A stretch of 64,000 bases of DNA from Hyphomonas sp. (GTDB lineage Bacteria; Pseudomonadota; Alphaproteobacteria; Caulobacterales; Hyphomonadaceae): assembly GCA_002700305.1 (NCBI GenBank), contig PACZ01000003.1, forward strand, positions 62,001-126,000, written 5' to 3'. Position 1 is the first letter of the stretch, and the number at the start of each line of letters is the position of its first letter. The notes below the pieces were generated by a model. It made no database searches. It worked only from the letters and a program-made list of their open reading frames with translations, and had not been told where the DNA came from. This document shows, piece by piece, positions 38,864 to 47,320 of this stretch. The translations under genes and the position numbers were made by a program.

Positions 38864-39349
38864 TCACGGCACCGGCGAGTCGTGGAACATGGCCCGGATG
38901 TTATCGATTTTGGCATCGGGCGCCAAATTCATCATGGCCCGCGTCGTGTAGGCCCCGCGGAATTTTCCATCGTCCCGGAAGCGCCAGTCGGCGATTTGCT
39001 CCGGCCGGAAGGCAATCATGTCGCCGGTTTCCAGCCCGTCGCGGATCTCATGGTCTTCGGGAACGACCCCGGCATAGTGCGCGTCATCGGCCTGACGGAT
39101 ATCGACCAGCCAGACATGTTCTTCCGTGTACCGGTCAGAAGTCGTCGTCACGTTGAGTGCAAAATCCGAATAGGCCGGATTGCCGGACTGAAGTGCGTCC
39201 CAGAAAACTGGCAGCGTCTCCCGCGCCTCTGCGACGGCCTCTTTCATGGCATTGTATTTGTAGAGCGGTGGCGGGCCTTCCTCGGCAACACGTTCGCCGC
39301 CGCAAGCGGCAATCAGGGCCAGTGCCAGGAAGAGACCGGCCGCCTTCAT
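38864..39349 (-). CDS. DUF2314-family lipoprotein
   Basis: 161 aa. Signal [16 protein letters not shown] with lipobox IAAC. The mature domain matches DUF2314 (YegJ-like): [53 protein letters not shown] and [13 protein letters not shown]. Function unknown. ATG at 39349 overlaps the glyQ stop by ATGA, so it is translationally coupled to glyQ. Confidence 0.85.
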   Translation of the reverse strand: MKAAGLFLALALIAACGGERVAEEGPPPLYKYNAMKEAVAEARETLPVFWDALQSGNPAYSDFALNVTTTSDRYTEEHVWLVDIRQADDAHYAGVVPEDHEIRDGLETGDMIAFRPEQIADWRFRDDGKFRGAYTTRAMMNLAPDAKIDNIRAMFHDSPVP

Positions 39350-40248
39350 CCCCCGGCCCGAGCGTCTTCCTGCTCCGCCCATTGTTCGGCGGCGCCGCGC
39401 GCGAGGTCGCGGACGCGGCCAATATAGGCCTGCCGCTCGGTCGGGCTGATCGCGCCGCGGGCGTCGATCAGGTTGAACGTGTGCGAGGCTTTCAGCGCAT
39501 AGTCATAGGCGGGCAGCGGCTTGCCTGCCGCGCGCAAGGCGTTCGACTGGTTCTCACAATCGGCAAACCAGCGCTTCAACATTTCGACATCGGAGAATTC
39601 GAAGTTGAAAGCCGATTGCTGTTTCTCGTTTTCGAGGAACACATCGCCATAGCTGAGCGGAACCTCAGAGTCCGGATCATTGTAGGGCAGGTCGTAAACA
39701 TTATCGACGCCGAAGACATACATGGCGAGGCGTTCGAGACCATAGGTCAGCTCGCCGGAAACAGGCCGCACATCAAGCCCACCGACCTGCTGGAAATAGG
39801 TGTACTGGCTGACTTCCATCCCGTCGCACCAGACTTCCCAGCCGAGGCCCCAGGCGCCGACGGTCGGGTTCTCCCAGTCGTCTTCCACGAAGCGAATATC
39901 GTGCACCGTCGGATCGATGCCGATCTTGTAGAGGCTGGTCAGGTAAAGATCCTGCAGGTTGTCCGGGTTCGGCTTCAGGATCACCTGAAACTGGTAGTAG
40001 TGGCCGAGGCGGTTCGGGTTCTCGCCATAGCGGGCATCCTTCGGACGGCGCGACGGCTGGACGTAAGCGGCCCGCCAGTTCTTTGGCCCCAGCGCCCGCA
40101 GCACGGTGGCCGGGTGCAGCGTGCCTGCGCCGACTTCCATGTCGTAAGGCTGCAGGACGGCACAGCCCTGCTCCGCCCAGTAATTCTGGAGCGTCAGGAT
40201 CAGGTCCTGGAAGGATTTCGGTTTCGCTTCGGCCTTGGGTGCGGACAT
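39346..40248 (-). CDS. glyQ: Glycyl-tRNA synthetase alpha subunit
   Basis: 300 aa. Catalytic alpha chain of bacterial heterotetrameric Gly[61 protein letters not shown] and [20 protein letters not shown] are diagnostic of the class II core. Length is normal. ATG at 40248 has GGAAGAG 4 bp upstream. It is not next to glyS, with three genes in between on the same strand. Confidence 0.97.
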   Translation of the reverse strand: MSAPKAEAKPKSFQDLILTLQNYWAEQGCAVLQPYDMEVGAGTLHPATVLRALGPKNWRAAYVQPSRRPKDARYGENPNRLGHYYQFQVILKPNPDNLQDLYLTSLYKIGIDPTVHDIRFVEDDWENPTVGAWGLGWEVWCDGMEVSQYTYFQQVGGLDVRPVSGELTYGLERLAMYVFGVDNVYDLPYNDPDSEVPLSYGDVFLENEKQQSAFNFEFSDVEMLKRWFADCENQSNALRAAGKPLPAYDYALKASHTFNLIDARGAISPTERQAYIGRVRDLARGAAEQWAEQEDARAGG

Positions 40249-40321
40249 GTCACTCTTCCGGTGGAAAATTTCCCTGCCGGACTAGCCTCGCCGGCGCCGG
40301 GGCGCAAGCGCGACCGTGTGC

Positions 40322-40459
40322 TCAGAAGCATCCGCGCGAGTCGGGGGCATCCATGTTGCCGCCGTCGCGGCCGGTGACGAAATGGTAGAAGCCGGAATGG
40401 CCCATCATGGCAACGAAAATGCCGGACAAGAGAAACAGCCAGAACAGGACAGCAAACAA
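40322..40459 (-). CDS. Micro-membrane protein (45 aa), second of a pair
   Basis: 45 aa. TTG start at 40459 with GAGGAG 9 bp upstream. Sequence starts MFAVLFWLFLLSGIFVAMMG, one transmembrane helix, then a short polar tail HSGFYHFVTGRDGG ending in DSRGCF. Its helix resembles that of the preceding 35-aa ORF (MFxVLFWxFLxxGxxVA in both), so the two look like a tandem duplication. Gap between them is 12 bp. Function unknown. Too short for usual gene-finding cut-offs. Confidence 0.65.
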   Translation of the reverse strand: MFAVLFWLFLLSGIFVAMMGHSGFYHFVTGRDGGNMDAPDSRGCF

Positions 40460-40471
40460 GGGCCTGTCTCC

Positions 40472-40579
40472 TCAGTAGCGCCCGTCGCGGTCATCCCGCC
40501 GCCGGTACACGCTGGTAAAGCCCAGCGCCGCAACGATGAGGCCGACAATCAGGAAAATCCAGAACAAGACGCCGAACAC
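40472..40579 (-). CDS. Micro-membrane protein (35 aa), first of a pair
   Basis: 35 aa. GTG start at 40579 with AAGGAG 7 bp upstream. MFGVLFWIFLIVGLIVAALG is a single transmembrane helix, followed by FTSVYRRRDDRDGRY, a positively charged cytoplasmic-type tail. Together with the following ORF it forms a pair of related single-span proteins between the methyltransferase gene and glyQ. No function can be assigned. Confidence 0.65.
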   Translation of the reverse strand: MFGVLFWIFLIVGLIVAALGFTSVYRRRDDRDGRY

Positions 40580-40651
40580 TTCAGGACTCCTTCCTGCCCC
40601 CTCCAGTCTGAGATGGGGTCGGAAGAGGATAGCACAAGTCGGAACGAGGCC

Positions 40652-41374
40652 CTACCAGGCGATGGGGTCGCCCCGGCGGACGGCTTCCAGGGCCGGACTG
40701 GGCGACCCGTCCGGCTGGTGGGTCACCAGCGGTGCGAGCAGGCGCACCGGCCCGCGTTTCAGCCCCTTGCGGCCCCGCACCAGCACCCGGCGGGCCTCCT
40801 CGCCTGGTTTCGATGCGATCGGCAGCACGGTGATTTCCCCCGTCTGCCGGTCGAATGTGGCGAGGATCCGGGCAAGTTCGGCGGCGCGATGGATCATGAC
40901 CAGCGGCGCGCGGGGTTTCGCAGCGAAGGCCATTGCCTTGATCCAGCCGGCCAGGTCCAGCGTCTCGATATAGGCGTCCGTCTTGCCCTCGCCGGGCGCC
41001 GAGATGCGGCCGGGCTCGAAATAAGGCGGATTGGCGAAGACGAGGTCGAACCGGTTCTCATGGGCGCGGACCCAGCCGGAAGCTTCGCCGGTCTCCACGG
41101 TCACCCGGTTGGCAAATCCGTTACGGTCAGCGCCCGTGCGGGCCAGGTCCGCCATAGTCATGTCGAGGTCCAGCCCGGTCAGGCGGACGTCATCCATACG
41201 ATACGCGGCAGGCAGCAGTGCGCCGCCGCAGCCGCAGCCGATTTCCAGCGCCTCCCCGCCCGGCCGGCATGCCACCGCCGCTGCCAGCAACAGCGAATCC
41301 GTGCCCGCCCGGAAGCCCTGTTCCGGCTGAACCAGATGCACCCGGCCCTGATAGACCGTGTCTTCGGTCGTCAT
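40652..41374 (-). CDS. N6-adenine-type methyltransferase, TrmN6/YfiC-like
   Basis: 240 aa. SAM-dependent methyltransferase: ALEIGCGCGGALLPAA is motif I and LVFANPPYFEPGRIS the NPPY motif that marks N6-adenine (or N5-glutamine) methylation. VYQGRVHLVQPEQGFRAGTD at the N-terminus and the overall size fit the tRNA1(Val) A37 N6-methyltransferase group. Its ATG overlaps the DUF2007 stop by ATGA. Substrate assignment to tRNA is from family knowledge only. Confidence 0.85.
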   Translation of the reverse strand: MTTEDTVYQGRVHLVQPEQGFRAGTDSLLLAAAVACRPGGEALEIGCGCGGALLPAAYRMDDVRLTGLDLDMTMADLARTGADRNGFANRVTVETGEASGWVRAHENRFDLVFANPPYFEPGRISAPGEGKTDAYIETLDLAGWIKAMAFAAKPRAPLVMIHRAAELARILATFDRQTGEITVLPIASKPGEEARRVLVRGRKGLKRGPVRLLAPLVTHQPDGSPSPALEAVRRGDPIAW

Positions 41375-41577
41375 CCCTTCTCGACCCCGGCCAGCGCCGC
41401 CAGCGCGTGCTCTTTCACCGCGTCCTGCACCATCACGCGGCGCGGGAAGGCCCCGATATTGCCCTCAACCGCGGAGATATGCTGGTCGGCCACGAAATAG
41501 TCGATGCCCGCTTCCTGCAGCAAATGCTCCACATAGCTCAGCTTTATCAGGTCGTTGGTACGGAAGACTTCTTCCAT
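41371..41577 (-). CDS. DUF2007 domain protein
   Basis: 68 aa. A stand-alone DUF2007 module, described as a putative signal-transducing domain: MEEVFRTNDLIKLSYVEHLL, EAGIDYFVADQHISAVEG and a closing RRVMVQDAVKEHALAAL. Its start codon shares one base with the stop of the lipoprotein gene and its stop overlaps the methyltransferase start, so three genes are tightly coupled. Confidence 0.85.
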   Translation of the reverse strand: MEEVFRTNDLIKLSYVEHLLQEAGIDYFVADQHISAVEGNIGAFPRRVMVQDAVKEHALAALAGVEKG

Positions 41578-42068
41578 CAGGAGGTGGCCGCGCCCCGGAG
41601 GTTGATGTCCACAGACCGGGCATCATAGACGTTCGGGCGGTCAGGCTTTTCGCCGGATCCGACGAGGATCTCCAGCACTTCGGTGACCTTGCCGCTGCTG
41701 CTGCCGCCAATCGGGAACCCGATTCCGACGCCCACACCGACGCTGGAGCGGCCATAGGAGCCGCTCGACCCGCCAATCGTGACGGAGGATCGCGGCGCCC
41801 GGTCGCCCACCGATTCGTCGGACGAGTAAGAGCTGGTCACCTCGAACCACTCCGCGCCCTGCTCCAGCGTCACTTCCGCTGCGCGCAGGAGGGCCCTGTC
41901 CCGGGCCTTGGCGGCATCGGTATCGGTATAGGACACGCGGAACCGGTTGTTCTCGATCTGCAGGGATTCATAGCCCATGGCGCCGGACTTCGCGGCGGGG
42001 CCGTAGGCGGGCGTGCTGGCGCAGGCTGCCACCAACACGATCGCGGAACACATCAGGAGACGCTTCAT
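41577..42068 (-). CDS. CC0125/CC1285-type lipoprotein
   Basis: 163 aa. Signal MKRLLMCSAIVLVAAC with lipobox VAAC. YGPAAKSGAMGYESLQIENN and RFRVSYTDTDAAKARDRALL, then ALLRAAEVTLEQGAEWFEVT and a Gly/Ser-rich loop GSSGSYGRSSVGVGVGIGFP match the CC0125/CC1285 family seen in Caulobacterales and relatives. Function unknown, outer membrane likely. First gene of the coupled lipoprotein-DUF2007-methyltransferase set. Confidence 0.82.
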   Translation of the reverse strand: MKRLLMCSAIVLVAACASTPAYGPAAKSGAMGYESLQIENNRFRVSYTDTDAAKARDRALLRAAEVTLEQGAEWFEVTSSYSSDESVGDRAPRSSVTIGGSSGSYGRSSVGVGVGIGFPIGGSSSGKVTEVLEILVGSGEKPDRPNVYDARSVDINLRGAATS

Positions 42069-42216
42069 GCGGGCAATCTAACCTGTAAGCCCTCTGGTCC
42101 GCCAGTCCTTCCATGATCACGCCAAATTGTGCAGGTGCTGCTGCGGCCCGGTGCCACGTCGTTCTTGCCTCTCCGCTCGCTTAAGCCTAATTGCACCTGT
42201 CTGAGACAATTCCGGA

Positions 42217-43239
42217 GTGCTCCGTTTGACCCTGTCCCCCAAACCGAAAGGCAAGTCTGCCTCCGGCTCGGTGGTGGACCGTATGCAGGCGCTGGTGGCC
42301 GATGATCTCGCTGAAGTCGAGAAAATCCTCATCGACCGCGCGGCCAGTCCCGTTGCCGTTATTCCGGATCTCTCGGGTTACATCGTCTCGGCCGGTGGCA
42401 AGCGCCTGCGCCCGATGCTGACCCTGATGGCCGCCCATGCCGTGGGCAAGCCGAACAACGCCACGCACGTCCTCGCAGCCGCTGTGGAGTTCATCCACAC
42501 CGCCACCCTGCTGCATGACGATGTTGTGGACGAAAGCGACCTGCGCCGCGGCAAGCCCGCCGCCAAGGCAATCTGGGGCAACAGCGCCTCCATCCTGGTG
42601 GGCGACTTCCTGTTCGCCCGCGCCTTCAACCTGCTGGTCGAAACCCGCAGCCTGGACATTCTGGACAAGCTGGCGACGGCCTCCACCACGATTGCCGAAG
42701 GCGAAGTGCGCCAGCTGGCCGCCATGAATGCCCGCGACCTGCCGACCGAGGAATACCTCGCCATTGTCGAGGCCAAGACCGGCGCCCTGTTCGAAGCGGC
42801 AGCCGAATCCGGCGCAATGTCTGCCGGCGGCGACAAGTTCGCCAACGCTTTTGCGACCTATGGCAAGAATCTCGGCCTCGCCTTCCAGATCATCGATGAT
42901 GTCCTGGACTATGGCGGCACGACGTCTGTCATCGGCAAATCGGTCGGCGACGATTTCCGTGAGTGCAAGATCACCCTGCCCGTGATCATCGCCAAACGCC
43001 GCGGCTCTGACGAAGACCGCGCTTTCTGGGACCGGGCCATGGACCCGGACACGCAGGAAGACGCGGACCTCGCCCATGCCGTGCACCTGATCCGCGCCAC
43101 CGGCGCCGCCGAGGCCACCGTCCAGGAAGCCGAAGCCTATGCCGGCATGGCTAAGGGCGCCCTGCGCCAGCTGCCGGACTCCCCCTATCGCGACGCCCTG
43201 ATCGACCTCGCCGATTTCTGCGTCAGCCGCGCCTACTAG
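42217..43239 (+). CDS. ispB: Long-chain polyprenyl diphosphate synthase (octaprenyl type)
   Basis: 340 aa. Adds isopentenyl units to farnesyl diphosphate to make the ubiquinone side chain. GKRLRPMLTLMAAHAVG, first aspartate motif LLHDDVVDESDLRRGKP and second motif FQIIDDVLDYGGTTSVIGKS are intact. The start is uncertain: GTG at 42217 is listed, but TTG at 42226 has CGGAG at better spacing (8 bp). Chain length (C40 or C50) cannot be told by eye; decaprenyl is usual in alphaproteobacteria. Confidence 0.92.
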   Translation: MLRLTLSPKPKGKSASGSVVDRMQALVADDLAEVEKILIDRAASPVAVIPDLSGYIVSAGGKRLRPMLTLMAAHAVGKPNNATHVLAAAVEFIHTATLLHDDVVDESDLRRGKPAAKAIWGNSASILVGDFLFARAFNLLVETRSLDILDKLATASTTIAEGEVRQLAAMNARDLPTEEYLAIVEAKTGALFEAAAESGAMSAGGDKFANAFATYGKNLGLAFQIIDDVLDYGGTTSVIGKSVGDDFRECKITLPVIIAKRRGSDEDRAFWDRAMDPDTQEDADLAHAVHLIRATGAAEATVQEAEAYAGMAKGALRQLPDSPYRDALIDLADFCVSRAY

Positions 43240-43263
43240 GCACCGGAGTCAATGCCCTCCTGA

Positions 43264-44361
43264 TCACGGATTGCATTCTCCAAGCCGGGTTTTGATGACT
43301 GCTTTGTGCTGGGCAATATCCGCGAGTCTCAGGAGCCTTTCCAATCCTTCAAGCTGAAAACGGATCCGCCCCAGTTCCACCGTGCTTAGCTCGGCAACGG
43401 TCCCGGAAAGCAAGGATTCTATGGCGCCATTCGACAAGACCGCCCACTGGCCGGCACCCTCGCCCCACTCCTGTACCGTTTGGTCATCAACACTCAGCGA
43501 GATTTTCTGAGGAACAAACGCCTGTCCGTTCTCCTCGGCGGCAACCGTGATGCTCAGATACGGATCTTGCCGGCCCTTCAACGCATCGACCTCACCGCCG
43601 AGCCTCACGCTCAGCTGCACGCTTTTCCCTTGCATCTTGCTGGTATCCAGAAACTGCGACCTCAGCACGTAGACGCTGGCGGATTTCGGGGACCAGGCTA
43701 GCCCCCAATCGCCGTCTTTTCGCTTGCCTTCACATTCCTTGGTTACGCCCTCCCGGGAAGACGGCTGAACCGCTGGCGGCGCAACGGCAGCAGGCGCCTC
43801 CGCTTCATTGATATCATCCATCAGCCTGAGCGCAGCCCCTCGCACGGTGGGAAGCTCAGTAACGAGTGCGCCAGTTGTGTCCTGTACAAACGCATACAGC
43901 ATCGCACCGCCAACAAATTCACGCGCGATCAGGGCACATTGCGGGCTCCCTACATCGTCCACCGCCTCATAACCGATGATAGGCAAATCCTTGCTCATTC
44001 CGGCATAGGCTTCAGGGTCCTTGATTTTGGTCAGGGCAAGCATTGCACGCTCATATGGATCATATTCAGGCTCGGTCTTTGCCGTGATCAGTGCCGGGCA
44101 ATTGTTAACTTCCCCGCGCTTGGCTTTTGCCTCTTCAAAGGCTTGCGCCATCGAGACATCGCCACGTCTGTCCGCCCGAACCAGGACGATTGTCTTTTTC
44201 AGGCTGTCGTCGCTGGAATGATAGAGCCACCAGTACTCAGGCGTATCACTGTGGCGGACGTTCCAACCGCCTTGTTGCTCCCACTGATCGCTGCTTTGCG
44301 CATTCGCGCCAGAAACACTCATCAATATGCAGATGAAGGTGATCATTATTCTCGTCAGCAT
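43264..44361 (-). CDS. Exported protein of unknown function
   Basis: 365 aa. Signal peptide MLTRIMITFICILMSVSGANA. The mature N-terminal half (WEQQGGWNVRHSDTPEYWWL to MDDINEAEA) is followed by a Pro/Ala linker with CEGKRKDG and a second domain that carries VYVLRSQFLDTSKMQGKSV and EVDALKGRQDPYLSITVAAE. Three Cys are present (NNCPAL, PQCALI, KECEGK). I recognise no family. Base composition is a little less GC-rich than its neighbours. It converges with ispB. Confidence 0.7.
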   Translation of the reverse strand: MLTRIMITFICILMSVSGANAQSSDQWEQQGGWNVRHSDTPEYWWLYHSSDDSLKKTIVLVRADRRGDVSMAQAFEEAKAKRGEVNNCPALITAKTEPEYDPYERAMLALTKIKDPEAYAGMSKDLPIIGYEAVDDVGSPQCALIAREFVGGAMLYAFVQDTTGALVTELPTVRGAALRLMDDINEAEAPAAVAPPAVQPSSREGVTKECEGKRKDGDWGLAWSPKSASVYVLRSQFLDTSKMQGKSVQLSVRLGGEVDALKGRQDPYLSITVAAEENGQAFVPQKISLSVDDQTVQEWGEGAGQWAVLSNGAIESLLSGTVAELSTVELGRIRFQLEGLERLLRLADIAQHKAVIKTRLGECNP

Positions 44362-44420
44362 ATTCTTTTCCCTGTGTCTCTGCGCAGCGGACAGACCGCC
44401 CCCTGTCCCTGACTTCGCGA

Positions 44421-46346
44421 TTACTCGACGACCGGCAACACCACGGCACTGGCGGATTGGCCGCCATGCCAGATTGATTGCGTGGCCTTCTGATAGTCTT
44501 CCGGCTTCGCGTACATGATGTTGTCGACGAAGGTCTGCGGATTGCGGTCATAGAGCGGGAACAGGCTCGACTGTACCTGCACCATGATCTTGTGGCCCGG
44601 CAGGAAGACGTGATCGACATTCGGAAGCGACCATTTGTAATGCTCGACTTCACCCGGCTTCAGCGCAACGGGCTCTGCCAGGCTGTCGACATATCGTCCG
44701 CGGAAAATCTCAATGCCAATCGGCAGTTCGAAGCCAGGCATGGGCGGCTTGCTGCCCTGGATTGCCGGCTCAGGCACGTCGTTCGGATAGACATCGATCA
44801 GTTTCACCACCCAGTCGCTGTCCGTGCCGGTTGTCGAGGCGAACAGCTCCACTTCCGGCGCGCCCATGATGTGGACGGCCTCCTCGAGCGGTTCCGTCTC
44901 CCAGACGGCGACGTCCGGACGGTCTGACACGAAGCGCTGGTCATGCACCAGCCACGGCTTCCACTGGTCAGCGTCGCTCATGTCGATCGGGCGCGGAATG
45001 AAAGGCACCGGATGCGCCGGGTCGCTGACATAGTCGTCATGCCCGGTCTCGGCCGGTTTGTCGAAGCTGGCGGCGCCATCGGCTGCAAGGTACAGCGGTT
45101 TCGACGAGCCCATCGGCCAGCGCGGGGATTCCTGCCATTCATTGATACCGGTCGCATAGGTCAGCACCGGCGGCGTGTTCGGTTTCGGGGCGCCCTTCAG
45201 CCAGTGATCGAAATAGGGCTTCACATACTTCACACGCCACTCTCTGGCCGTATCTCCCGTGAAAGTCAGATCGCCCAGCTCATAGCCGTAGTGGTTGGCA
45301 CCTGAGTGACGCCATGGGCCGATCACCAGCGAGACCATGTCGTTGTTCTTATCCTTCGGCTCCAGCGCCCGGTAGACCGCAGGGCCGCCATAGCTGTCTT
45401 CCTGGTCCCACTGGCCCAGTTCGATCATTGTCGGCACTTTCAGCGGCCGGGCAGCAAGCCATTTGTCGACCGCCTGCAAGGACCAGAATTCGGTATAGGC
45501 AGGATTTTCGAGGAACTTACGGACGCCCGGCACGTGCGTGATGCCGACCGATTTCGCAAAGTCTGCAACGGAGCCAGCCTCAAGATAGCGCGTATACTGG
45601 TCGCCTGCCCCAAGGGCGAGGCCGCCCCCGCCTGCGCCCTTGTTGACGGCCATCCAGAGGGCGAATTCCAGCGAACTCACCCGGAAAGCGCCATTATGGA
45701 ACCAGTCGTCGCCGATCCAGCCATCCACCATGGGGCTCTCCGCGACGGCCGCTTTCAGCGCCGGATGGGGATCGATCGTCGCCATAAGCGCCGTGAACCC
45801 GAGGTAGGACGAGCCAATGATACCGACCTTGCCGTTTGACTCCGGTATGTTCTTCGACAGCCAGTCGATCGTGTCATAGGCATCCGTCGCTTCGTCGATC
45901 CCTGTATCGTTCAGCGGGCCGGACAGCGGCCGGTTCAGGACGAACTCACCCTCGGAACGGTGAAGGCCCCGGATATCCTGATAGACGCGGATATAGCCAT
46001 CTTCGGCAAACTCAATGTCCATCGCCGGCAGGATGTCGACGATCCGCTGGCTGGGAATGCGGTGGACGTCGCCATAGGCATCATAGGGCGTGCGGGACAG
46101 GAGAATCGGGCCGTTCTTCGTGCCCTTCTTCATCACGATCACCGTGTAGAGCTTCGTTCCGTCGCGCATCGGCACCATCACTTCCCGGCGGATGAAGTCT
46201 GCGGACGGCAGAACCGGGTCGTAGCTTTCGATTACGTCGGGCGTCATCGGTGTGACCGGCGCCGCGTCCTGCGCAGACGCCGTCAAGCCACCAAGGAGCA
46301 GACCGGCAGCCATCAGCAGAGCGGGGGATGAACGAAGCAATTTCAT
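44421..46346 (-). CDS. CocE/NonD-family hydrolase (X-Pro/alpha-amino acid ester hydrolase type)
   Basis: 641 aa. Signal peptide MKLLRSSPALLMAAGLLLGG to about residue 26 (ASAQ). Alpha/beta-hydrolase of peptidase family S15/CocE: VMVPMRDGTKLYTVIVMKKG, RTPYDAYGD, oxyanion-type VYQDIRGLHRSEGEF, nucleophile GIIGSSYLGF, acid in MIELGQWDQEDSYGG and His in LVIGPWRHSGANHYG, with the C-terminal jelly-roll domain. Likely a periplasmic ester or peptide hydrolase; alpha-amino acid ester hydrolases have this layout. ATG at 46346 is chosen since the 47 codons before it show no signal or motif. Confidence 0.9.
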   Translation of the reverse strand: MKLLRSSPALLMAAGLLLGGLTASAQDAAPVTPMTPDVIESYDPVLPSADFIRREVMVPMRDGTKLYTVIVMKKGTKNGPILLSRTPYDAYGDVHRIPSQRIVDILPAMDIEFAEDGYIRVYQDIRGLHRSEGEFVLNRPLSGPLNDTGIDEATDAYDTIDWLSKNIPESNGKVGIIGSSYLGFTALMATIDPHPALKAAVAESPMVDGWIGDDWFHNGAFRVSSLEFALWMAVNKGAGGGGLALGAGDQYTRYLEAGSVADFAKSVGITHVPGVRKFLENPAYTEFWSLQAVDKWLAARPLKVPTMIELGQWDQEDSYGGPAVYRALEPKDKNNDMVSLVIGPWRHSGANHYGYELGDLTFTGDTAREWRVKYVKPYFDHWLKGAPKPNTPPVLTYATGINEWQESPRWPMGSSKPLYLAADGAASFDKPAETGHDDYVSDPAHPVPFIPRPIDMSDADQWKPWLVHDQRFVSDRPDVAVWETEPLEEAVHIMGAPEVELFASTTGTDSDWVVKLIDVYPNDVPEPAIQGSKPPMPGFELPIGIEIFRGRYVDSLAEPVALKPGEVEHYKWSLPNVDHVFLPGHKIMVQVQSSLFPLYDRNPQTFVDNIMYAKPEDYQKATQSIWHGGQSASAVVLPVVE

Positions 46347-46603
46347 GAGCGGGAGTCCCTGTTGTGAGCCGAACGGGATGGTCACACCCGATCGGACCGG
46401 CCCAACCTTAAAGTAGAACGCACCAATTGATAGAGTGCGGCGCAAACACTGCAAAACCCTATACGGCGGCACAGAGGTGGCGGGCAAGGCGGCGAATAAG
46501 CCGGGTCAGGTCGGCGCAGGTGACGCGACGGCATAATTTACGCAGGCCCCTGCTTCGGTACCATCTGCTTGGAAACCAGCCATGGCGGACCGGAGCGAGC
46601 CCA

Positions 46604-47284
46604 ATGTCGGAACAGGAAGACGCCCTTCAGGCGACCTATTTTGTCGATAGCGATGACGCGGCCATCATCGCGAAAGCCCGCGCGCTCGCCGATGGTGCGA
46701 CGGATGATGTGCAGATTGCCGAGCACCTGTTCTACGCCGTACGGGACGGTTTCCGCTATGACCCTTACAATCTCGCCACGGAGCGCGAGGCGTTCAAGGC
46801 GAGCAACATTCTGGGCGAAACCGCCACCTGGTGTGTGCCGAAATCCATCGTGCTGACGGCGCTCGCCCGCGCCTCCGGCATTCCGGCGCGCCTCGGCTTT
46901 GCCGATGTGCGCAATCACCTGACCAGCGAGAAGCTGACCGAGACGATGGGCACCGACCTCTTCGCCTGGCACGGCTATAGCGAGCTGTGGCTGAACGGCC
47001 GCTGGGTGAAGCTGTCGACTGCCTTCAACAAGGAACTGTGCGACCGGTTCGGCGTGAAGGCGCTGGAGTTCGACCCCGTCGAGGGCGCGCTGATGCACCC
47101 CTTCGACCAGTCCGGCCGGCGGCATATGGAATATGTCCGCGAGCGCGGCAGCTACCTCGATCTTCCGATGTCGGACATGTTTCGGACCTTTGCCGAAGTC
47201 TACCCCGGCTGGATCATCGGCCCGGACGGCGAAGCCACCCGCGTCGAAACGGCTCCGGCATCGAAGGACGAGCGGTTCCACTAA
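46604..47284 (+). CDS. Transglutaminase-like cysteine protein
   Basis: 226 aa, no signal peptide. Transglutaminase-core fold: AIIAKARALADGATDDVQIA, YAVRDGFRYDPYN, catalytic Cys in TATWCVPKSIVLTALARASG, then ARLGFADVRNHL and His in AWHGYSELWLNGRWVKLSTA. The usual third residue Asp appears replaced or displaced (FNKELCDRFG). Family members act as peptidases or amidases; the substrate is unknown. ATG 46604 has GGAG upstream; the 59-codon longer frame lies in the intergenic region. Confidence 0.85.
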   Translation: MSEQEDALQATYFVDSDDAAIIAKARALADGATDDVQIAEHLFYAVRDGFRYDPYNLATEREAFKASNILGETATWCVPKSIVLTALARASGIPARLGFADVRNHLTSEKLTETMGTDLFAWHGYSELWLNGRWVKLSTAFNKELCDRFGVKALEFDPVEGALMHPFDQSGRRHMEYVRERGSYLDLPMSDMFRTFAEVYPGWIIGPDGEATRVETAPASKDERFH

Positions 47285-47320
47285 GGCCCCGCCCGTCTCC
47301 AATGCCGGAAATTTCAGCCC

